From contig JACKNC010000001.1 in the NCBI GenBank assembly GCA_024235095.1, positions 1,339,501 through 1,403,500 on the forward strand: a DNA stretch of 64,000 nucleotides, in the 5' to 3' direction. The stretch comes from Gammaproteobacteria bacterium (lineage in GTDB: Bacteria > Pseudomonadota > Gammaproteobacteria > Competibacterales > Competibacteraceae). Below are positions 18,221 through 24,473 of the stretch, piece by piece; the first letter of the stretch is position 1, and each line of letters begins with the position of its first letter. Both the position numbers and the translations under genes were made by a program. The notes under the pieces were generated by a model, which had not been told where the DNA came from, did not search any database, and was given only the letters and a program-made list of their open reading frames with translations.

Positions 18221-18236
18221 TGGTCCGTTAATTGCT
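18221..18236 (+). promoter_or_regulatory. Sigma-54 (RpoN) promoter for prkA-yeaH-spoVR
   Basis: TGGTCCGTTAATTGCT fits the -24/-12 consensus TGGYRCG-N4-TTGCW, with GG and GC 10 nt apart and one fixed-position mismatch in the -24 box. It is followed by an AT-rich TTATTTT. Transcription would start near 18247, leaving a leader of about 190 nt. In E. coli yeaGH is reported to respond to nitrogen starvation through sigma-54/NtrC, so the context supports the call. No enhancer site was identified. Confidence 0.65.
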
Positions 18237-18435
18237 TTATTTTCTCTCAGAAGCGTCTGCGGGAAAGTTAAACCGCAGCCCAGCGCCGCCGAGGACCGAG
18301 GAACAGGCGGTCTCCAGTCCGCATCACTGGCTGGAATCCGACGCACGGATCGAGGGAGGAATGAACCCATGTTGAGCTGACAGCCTTGAGCGGAAGCGAT
18401 GACGCTTTCGCGACCCTGATAGAGAGGTTATGACC

Positions 18436-20358
18436 ATGAAAATTTTCAACCGCTACCTGTCGCGCTATGAAGAAAGCCGCGAAGAGGTGTTGACCCTCCA
18501 GGAGTACCTGGAGCTGTGCAAGACTGACCCCAGCACCTACGCCAGCGCCGCCGAGCGGCTGCTCAAGGCCATTGGCGAACCGGAGTTGGTCGATACCCGG
18601 AATGATCCCCGCCTGTCGCGCATCTTCCAGAACAAAGTGCTCAAACTCTATCCCGCCTTTGAAGAATTCTATGGGATGGAGGACTGCATCGAACAGATTG
18701 TGTCCTATCTCCGTCACGCCGCGCAGGGCTTGGAGGAAAAGAAGCAGATTCTCTATTTGCTTGGCCCGGTGGGCGGTGGAAAATCGTCACTGGCCGAACG
18801 CCTCAAGCAATTGATGGAGCGCGTACCGTTCTACGCCATTAAGGATTCACCGGTATTTGAATCGCCGCTCGGGCTGTTCAACCCCGAAGAGGACGGCCCT
18901 ATTCTGGAAGAGGATTACGGTATTCCTAACCGCTACCTGCGTCATATCATGTCGCCGTGGGCGGCCAAGCGCCTGCAGGAATACAATGGCGATATTACCC
19001 GCTTCAAAGTGGTCAAGTTGCGTCCTTCAATCCTGCATCAGATCGCCGTCGCCAAAACTGAACCGGGCGACGAGAATAACCAGGACATCTCCTCGCTGGT
19101 CGGCAAGGTGGATATCCGTAAACTGGAGCATTTCGCCCAGAACGACCCAGATGCCTACAGCTTCTCCGGCGCGTTGTGCCGCGCCAATCGCGGGCTGATG
19201 GAATTCGTCGAAATGTTCAAAGCGCCGATCAAGGTGCTGCATCCCCTGCTCACCGCAACCCAGGAAGGTAATTACAACAGCACCGAGGGCTTGTCGGCGA
19301 TCCCCTACGAGGGCATCATCCTGGCGCACTCCAATGAATCAGAATGGCAATCCTTCAAGAACAACAAGAATAATGAGGCGTTCCTGGATCGCGTCTATAT
19401 CGTCAAAGTGCCCTATTGCCTGCGGGTGTCGGACGAGGTCAGGATTTACCAGAAATTGTTGACCCATAGCTCCCTATCGCAAGCGCCCTGCGCGCCCGGC
19501 ACTTTGGAAATGCTGGCGCAATTTTCGACGCTGACCCGCATCAAAGAGCCGGAAAACTCCAGCATCTTTTCTAAGATGCGCGTTTACGACGGCGAGAATC
19601 TTAAGGACACCGATCCCAAGGCCAAGTCGATGCAGGAATACCGTGACTACGCCGGTGTCGATGAAGGTATGACTGGCATTTCCACGCGGTTCGCCTTCAA
19701 GATTCTGTCGCAGGTCTTCAACTTCGATCATGCCGAGGTGGCTGCTAACCCGGTTCATCTGCTCTATGTGTTGGAGCGGCAAATTGAGCGCGAGCAGTTC
19801 GCTCCGGAGGTCGAGGAGAAATATCTGTCTTATCTCAAGGGCTATCTGGCGCCGCGCTATGCCGAATTCATTGGCAAGGAACTTCAACAGGCTTATCTAG
19901 AGTCTTATTCCGAGTACGGGCAGAACATTTTCGACCGCTACGTGACCTACGCCGATTTCTGGATCCAGGATCAGGAATACCGCGATCCCGACACCGGCGA
20001 ATCGTTCGACCGGTCGGCGCTCAACGCCGAACTGGAAAAGATCGAAAAACCGGCCGGCATCAGCAATCCCAAGGATTTTCGCAATGAAATCGTCAATTTC
20101 GTATTGCGAGCTAAAGCCAAGAACGCGGGCAAGAACCCGGCCTGGACCAGTTACGAAAAACTGCGGGCAGTGATCGAAAAGAAAATGTTCTCGACCACTG
20201 AGGATCTGCTGCCGGTAATCAGCTTCAACACCAAGGCCAGCGCCGACGAGCAGAAAAAGCACGCCGAATTTGTGGACCGGATGGTCGCCAAAGGCTACAC
20301 GGCTAAACAGGTGCGGCTGTTGTCCGATTGGTATCTGCGGGTCCGCAAGGCATCCTGA
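18436..20358 (+). CDS. prkA: PrkA (YeaG) serine protein kinase / AAA ATPase
   Basis: A 640-residue PrkA family protein, acting in stationary-phase, sporulation or nitrogen-stress responses in bacteria. The N-terminal AAA-type domain has Walker A GPVGGGKSS near residue 112 and IILAHSNESEW further on. The C-terminal PrkA domain includes NFVLRAKAKN, SYEKLRAVIEKKMF and ADEQKKHAEFVDRM. Of two near ATGs (18430, 18436) the second sits 8 nt after GAGAGG and gives the family start MKIFNRY. It leads a three-gene operon with yeaH and spoVR. Confidence 0.95.
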   Translation: MKIFNRYLSRYEESREEVLTLQEYLELCKTDPSTYASAAERLLKAIGEPELVDTRNDPRLSRIFQNKVLKLYPAFEEFYGMEDCIEQIVSYLRHAAQGLEEKKQILYLLGPVGGGKSSLAERLKQLMERVPFYAIKDSPVFESPLGLFNPEEDGPILEEDYGIPNRYLRHIMSPWAAKRLQEYNGDITRFKVVKLRPSILHQIAVAKTEPGDENNQDISSLVGKVDIRKLEHFAQNDPDAYSFSGALCRANRGLMEFVEMFKAPIKVLHPLLTATQEGNYNSTEGLSAIPYEGIILAHSNESEWQSFKNNKNNEAFLDRVYIVKVPYCLRVSDEVRIYQKLLTHSSLSQAPCAPGTLEMLAQFSTLTRIKEPENSSIFSKMRVYDGENLKDTDPKAKSMQEYRDYAGVDEGMTGISTRFAFKILSQVFNFDHAEVAANPVHLLYVLERQIEREQFAPEVEEKYLSYLKGYLAPRYAEFIGKELQQAYLESYSEYGQNIFDRYVTYADFWIQDQEYRDPDTGESFDRSALNAELEKIEKPAGISNPKDFRNEIVNFVLRAKAKNAGKNPAWTSYEKLRAVIEKKMFSTTEDLLPVISFNTKASADEQKKHAEFVDRMVAKGYTAKQVRLLSDWYLRVRKAS

Positions 20359-20373
20359 CGGAGGATATCCCTC

Positions 20374-21639
20374 ATGGCCACGTTTATCGACCGGCGGTTG
20401 GACGGCAAGAACAAAAGCGCCGTCAACCGTCAGCGTTTCATCCGGCGCTTCAAGGGCCAGATCAAGAAAGCCGTGGCCGAGGCCATGAATGGCCGTAGCA
20501 TCACCGACATCGACAACGGCGAGAAGATCAACATTCCGGCCCGCGATCTGTCTGAACCGGTGTTCAGTCACGGCCCCGGCGGTCGCCGCGAGGCGATCCA
20601 TCCCGGTAACAAGGAGTTCACGGCGGGCGATCGGATTGCCCGGCCGCCTGGCGGTGGGGGTTCCGGCAGTGGTGGCCAGGCTAGTAACACCGGTGAGGGC
20701 GAAGATGATTTTGTTTTTGAACTGTCGCGGGACGAGTTTCTGGAGTTGTTCTTTGAGGATCTGGAGCTGCCGAATCTGGTGCGCACCCAGTTGGCTAAAA
20801 CCACCGAGTTCAAATCGGTGCGGGCCGGCTTCACCAGCGATGGCGTCCCGGCCAATATCGATGTGGTGCGTTCGCTGAAAGGCGCGCTGGCGCGGCGCAT
20901 GGCGCTGGCCGCGCCCTACAATCGTCGCTTGAATGAAGCCGAGGAGGAACTGCGACAATTACTGGACGAAACGCCGGTCGACGAAGAGCAGGTCGGGGCG
21001 CTGACCGAAGAGATCGAACACCTGCGGGCGCGGGTGCGCGCGGTGCCGTTCATCGACACTTTTGATCTGCGCTACGCTAACCGGGTCAAGCAACCGCAGC
21101 CGACTACGCAGGCGGTGATGTTCTGTATCATGGATGTGTCCGGTTCAATGGATCGAGCGCGCAAGGACCTGGCCAAGCGTTTCTTTACGCTGCTCTATCT
21201 GTTTCTCAAGCGAAATTACGAAAAAATCGAAGTGGTGTTCATTCGCCACCACACGGTCGCCAAGGAAGTCGATGAACAGGAATTTTTCTACTCGCGGGAA
21301 ACCGGCGGCACGGTCGTCTCCAGCGCCCTGCAATTGGCAGCGGAGATCATGCGCGACCGCTACCCGGTCTCCAGTTGGAATCTGTATGTTGCCCAGGCTT
21401 CCGATGGCGACAACTGGCATCATGACTCGCCAACCTGCCGCGATCTGCTGGTGCAGCGCATTATGCCCTACGTCCGCTATTACGCTTACATCGAAATCAC
21501 CCCGGACCGCCATCAAAGTCTGTGGGACGCCTACGAGGACGTGAAGGCGCAACACCCGCACTTCGCCATGCGACAGATCGATGGCCCCGCGGATATCTAC
21601 CCGGTGTTCCGGGATCTGTTCAAGAGGCGCGTGTCATGA
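20374..21639 (+). CDS. yeaH: YeaH family protein (DUF444)
   Basis: A 421-residue DUF444 protein, the usual partner of PrkA. The N-terminus is basic (MATFIDRRLDGKNKSAVNRQ), a Gly-rich linker lies near residues 85-110, and a von Willebrand A-like region follows with the MIDAS-type motif FCIMDVSGSMD at about residues 250-260. A GGAGG site precedes it, 15 nt after prkA. Its stop overlaps the spoVR start (ATGA). The biochemical role is unknown. The MIDAS motif suggests metal-dependent protein binding. Confidence 0.93.
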   Translation: MATFIDRRLDGKNKSAVNRQRFIRRFKGQIKKAVAEAMNGRSITDIDNGEKINIPARDLSEPVFSHGPGGRREAIHPGNKEFTAGDRIARPPGGGGSGSGGQASNTGEGEDDFVFELSRDEFLELFFEDLELPNLVRTQLAKTTEFKSVRAGFTSDGVPANIDVVRSLKGALARRMALAAPYNRRLNEAEEELRQLLDETPVDEEQVGALTEEIEHLRARVRAVPFIDTFDLRYANRVKQPQPTTQAVMFCIMDVSGSMDRARKDLAKRFFTLLYLFLKRNYEKIEVVFIRHHTVAKEVDEQEFFYSRETGGTVVSSALQLAAEIMRDRYPVSSWNLYVAQASDGDNWHHDSPTCRDLLVQRIMPYVRYYAYIEITPDRHQSLWDAYEDVKAQHPHFAMRQIDGPADIYPVFRDLFKRRVS

Positions 21640-23147
21640 GTGAATCGAGACTGATTGCCGACTCGTCCGAATGGACGTTCCCGATGCTGGAGCGCTACAA
21701 CGAAGTCATCGGCCAAATTGCCGTGAACGACTTCGGTCTGGATGTTTATCCGAACCAGATCGAGATCATCACCGCCGAACAGATGATGGACGCCTATTCC
21801 TCGGTGGGGATGCCGCTGGGTTACAAGCACTGGTCCTACGGTAAGCAATTCGTGCTGACCGAGAAAAATTACCGGCGCGGGCAAATGGGGCTGGCCTACG
21901 AGATCGTGATCAACTCCGATCCGTGCATCGCCTACCTGATGGAAGAGAACACCGCCATGATGCAGGCGCTGGTGATTGCTCACGCCGCTTATGGTCATAA
22001 CTCCTTCTTCAAGGGCAACTACCTGTTCCGCACCTGGACCAGCGCCGACGCCATTATCGATTACCTGCTGTTCGCCCGGAACTATGTAGCGGAATGCGAG
22101 GAGCGCTATGGCGAGGAAGAAGTGGAGGTCTTCCTCGACTCTTGCCATGCGCTGATGAACTACGGGGTTGATCGCTACAAGCATCCAGCGCCGTTGTCGC
22201 TCAGCGAGGAGAAGCAACGCCAGCGCGAACGGGAAGATTATCTGCAATCGCAGATCAACGATCTGTGGCGCACGGTCCCGACCAAATCCACTGAGACGAC
22301 GGCCGCCGAGACCGAGCGGCGCTATCCCTCCGAGCCGCAGGAAAATCTGCTGTATTTCATCGAGAAGAATGCGCCATTGCTGGAGCCGTGGCAACGGGAG
22401 CTAGTGCGCATCGTCCGCAAGATCGCCCAGTATTTCTACCCGCAGCGCCAGACGCAGGTGATGAATGAAGGTCACGCAACCTTCTGGCATTACACGCTGA
22501 TGAATCGGCTCTATGACGAGGGCTACGCCAACGACGGATTCATGATTGAATTTCTGCAATCGCACACCAGCGTGGTGCATCAACTCCCGTTCGACCATCC
22601 CTACTACTCCGGGATTAATCCCTACGCGCTGGGTTTTGGCATGATGAGCGACATTCAGCGCATCTGTCAGGCACCAACGGACGAAGATCGCTACTGGTTC
22701 CCGGATATCGCTGGGCAGGACTGGCTCAAGGTGCTGGACTTCGCCATGCGCAATTTCAAGGATGAGAGTTTCATCGCTCAATTCCTGTCGCCCAAGCTGA
22801 TGCGGGATTTGAAACTGTTCGCCGTGCTGGACGATGACACTCAGGATGAGCTGGAGGTTACCGCGATTCATGACGAAGCGGGTTATCGGCGACTGCGGCT
22901 GGCGCTGGCTGATCAGTACAACCTGGGCAGCCGCGAGCCAAACATTCAGGTGTGGAATGTCGCTCATCGTCAGGATCGGTCATTAACCTTGCGGCATACC
23001 CGCTATCATCGTCGGCCACTGCATTCGGAGACCACACAGGAAGTGCTTAAGCATTTGCATCGGTTGTGGGGGTTCACCGTGCGGATGGAGGCGGTGGATG
23101 AAGAGGGCAAAGTGGAACTGGTGGGAGAATGCCCGGTGCAGGGGTAG
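21636..23147 (+). CDS. spoVR: SpoVR family protein
   Basis: A 503-residue SpoVR/YcgB protein, third gene of the prkA-yeaH-spoVR cluster conserved through many proteobacteria. The start at 21636 overlaps the yeaH stop, so translation is coupled. Family features seen: YPNQIEIITAEQMMDAYSSV near the N-terminus, NTAMMQALVIAHAAYGHNSF, and a central MNEGHATFWHYTLMNRLYDE block. In Bacillus SpoVR affects the spore cortex, and in non-sporulating bacteria its function is open. Confidence 0.94.
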   Translation: MSESRLIADSSEWTFPMLERYNEVIGQIAVNDFGLDVYPNQIEIITAEQMMDAYSSVGMPLGYKHWSYGKQFVLTEKNYRRGQMGLAYEIVINSDPCIAYLMEENTAMMQALVIAHAAYGHNSFFKGNYLFRTWTSADAIIDYLLFARNYVAECEERYGEEEVEVFLDSCHALMNYGVDRYKHPAPLSLSEEKQRQREREDYLQSQINDLWRTVPTKSTETTAAETERRYPSEPQENLLYFIEKNAPLLEPWQRELVRIVRKIAQYFYPQRQTQVMNEGHATFWHYTLMNRLYDEGYANDGFMIEFLQSHTSVVHQLPFDHPYYSGINPYALGFGMMSDIQRICQAPTDEDRYWFPDIAGQDWLKVLDFAMRNFKDESFIAQFLSPKLMRDLKLFAVLDDDTQDELEVTAIHDEAGYRRLRLALADQYNLGSREPNIQVWNVAHRQDRSLTLRHTRYHRRPLHSETTQEVLKHLHRLWGFTVRMEAVDEEGKVELVGECPVQG

Positions 23148-23209
23148 GGTATCTGATTGCGCTCAATCGAAACGCCCGAAATTTCATATCCGGACCGGGA
23201 GGTGCGGGG

Positions 23210-23647
23210 ATGACGATAGCGACCTACGAAACCGATTTTTATCTGTGGACGCAGCAACAGGCTGATCTGTTACGCCAACGGCAGTTCAATCGAATTGATC
23301 TGGACGTGGAGAATATCGCCGAAGAGATTGAAAGCATAGGCAAACGGGATCGGCGGTCAATCAGCGGCTATATTCAAAATGTTCTGCTGCACTTGCTGAA
23401 ATGGCGTTATCAGCCGGAACGACGCGGGGCAAGCTGGCGATTATCGATTGAAAATGGCCGGTACCAAATCATGGATTTGCTCGATGAAAGTCCTAGTCTG
23501 AATGCGCACATGGAGGCGCTCACCATCAAAGCCTATCAACAGGCCCGGAAGAATGCGGCGGGCGAAACCAGCTTGCCATTGATCACTTTCCCGGAGCAAT
23601 GCCCGTTTACTGTAGAGCAGATCACGGGAGACTGGTGGCCAGACTGA
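23210..23647 (+). CDS. DUF29 family protein
   Basis: A 145-residue DUF29 protein. Typical motifs: YETDFYLWTQQQADLLRQ (residues 5-22), LDVENIAEEIESIGKRDRR, then LLHLLKWRYQPERRG. It ends in a CPFTVEQITGDWWPD tail. The ATG at 23210 has a GGGAGG purine run. The family is common in cyanobacteria and mobile or accessory regions and its function is unknown. The gene opens a patch of worn accessory DNA after spoVR. Confidence 0.8.
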   Translation: MTIATYETDFYLWTQQQADLLRQRQFNRIDLDVENIAEEIESIGKRDRRSISGYIQNVLLHLLKWRYQPERRGASWRLSIENGRYQIMDLLDESPSLNAHMEALTIKAYQQARKNAAGETSLPLITFPEQCPFTVEQITGDWWPD

Positions 23648-23668
23648 ATTTGCCCCCCCTATTTCCGG

Positions 23669-23983
23669 GTGTGTAGCGAGCAGGAATGGGGTGGCGGGTT
23701 TGTCGATCTCTATCTGGCGCCGTGCTATGCGCGCTATCACGATATGCGCCATGTCTATCTGATCGAACTGAAATATCTCAAACGTGGCGAGGGCAGTCCG
23801 GCGCAATGGCAGAAGGCGATTGCCGAGGCGCAAACGCAGTTACAACAATACATGCAGGATGCGCGGGTGCGGGAACTCCTCGGCCCGGCGACTCTGCATC
23901 CGCTGATTCTGGTGTACAGCGGCTGGGAACTGGTTTATCGGGAAGAATGGGGAGCAACGACGCCTGCTACGATCCCGACCTGA
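23669..23983 (+). pseudogene. C-terminal remnant of a PD-(D/E)XK nuclease-superfamily protein (DUF1703-like)
   Basis: About 104 codons, GTG at best as a start, in the same frame as the DUF29 gene that stops 21 nt earlier. The core GGGFVDLYLAP...HVYLIELKYLK is the D...E-x-K nuclease pattern found at the C-terminus of AAA-ATPase-like/DUF1703 proteins. The rest (YSGWELVYREEW) also fits. The several-hundred-residue N-terminal ATPase part is absent. The stop falls inside the first copy of a 38-bp tandem repeat. Most likely a decayed fragment. Confidence 0.6.
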
Positions 23984-24069
23984 ATCAGTCCAAAACGACG
24001 CCTGCTACGATCCCGACCTGAATCAGTCCAAAACGACGCCTGCTACGATCCCGACCTGAATCAGTCCAA
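23957..24069. repeat. Three tandem copies of a 38-bp repeat
   Basis: Three head-to-tail copies begin at 23957, 23995 and 24033. The first two are identical over 38 bp and the last matches over 37 bp. Each starts ACGACGCCTG and ends AATCAGTCCAAA. There are no spacers, so it is not a CRISPR array. The unit is not a multiple of 3, and each copy places TGA in a different frame, which ends the nuclease remnant. Replication slippage is the likely origin. Confidence 0.95.
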
Positions 24070-24473
24070 CCGGTTTTCCCACTGCTGAAAGGGGTATTAT
24101 ACTGTTTCTCGATAATTCATGTCTTCGGGCGATTGGCTGATGCCATTTTTTTTATTGTTTTTACTAAATTTTTTTAGCGATCAATTCGCATTTTTACCGC
24201 TGAAGACGGAATGGCGGAACCTACGCGAGTCGTGGCTGTGGTGGTTGCTGAAGAATCCGTTAGTGTCGAGAGCCGAGGTACTGGAACCGTGGGCGCATCA
24301 AGCGTTGGTAGCAGATTGTAATTTTTAAGAGACGATTATCTTGAGTATGGATCAAGCCGATGTAGAGGCAGTCTGTGATGAGGACGTTGGCCATTTCATC
24401 ACCCTAAATGCTAAAAATCATTCATACTCATCATCTATACGTCTTTGCATTCAACCCAAACGATATTGCCGCC
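24070..24473. other. 404-bp low-GC spacer between the repeats and the coiled-coil gene
   Basis: Contains only the doubtful 69-codon frame at 24119-24328. The stretch after it (24329-24473) shows no coding signal and no clear promoter consensus, though the coiled-coil gene must be transcribed from here. Confidence 0.4.
24119..24328 (+). CDS. Small hypothetical ORF, AT-rich, doubtful
   Basis: A 69-codon frame with an N-terminal hydrophobic run (FFLLFLLNFF, residues 10-19), then a Trp/Leu-rich part (WRNLRESWLWWLLKNP). No good ribosome-binding site is visible and I do not recognise the family. The base composition is lower in GC than the neighbours. It may be a remnant of the same accessory insertion as the DUF29 and nuclease sequences, or not coding at all. 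Confidence 0.25.
   Translation: MSSGDWLMPFFLLFLLNFFSDQFAFLPLKTEWRNLRESWLWWLLKNPLVSRAEVLEPWAHQALVADCNF

Larger units (their letters stand above)
17889..18435. other. 547-bp spacer before prkA
   Basis: Apart from the possible gene remnant near its left end and the sigma-54 promoter at 18221-18236, it holds an AT-rich stretch (about 18098-18250) and then a GC-richer leader of about 185 nt without any convincing reading frame. The prkA ribosome-binding site GAGAGG is at 18422-18427. Confidence 0.5.

Noticed and set aside
19897..20958. 353-residue open frame antisense to the prkA-yeaH junction
   Set aside because: It lies opposite two certain genes, crosses their boundary, and its sequence has no family likeness. 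Long antisense frames are common at this base composition.
23957..24069. Possible CRISPR array
   Set aside because: The 38-bp units abut directly with no spacers and there are no cas genes nearby.
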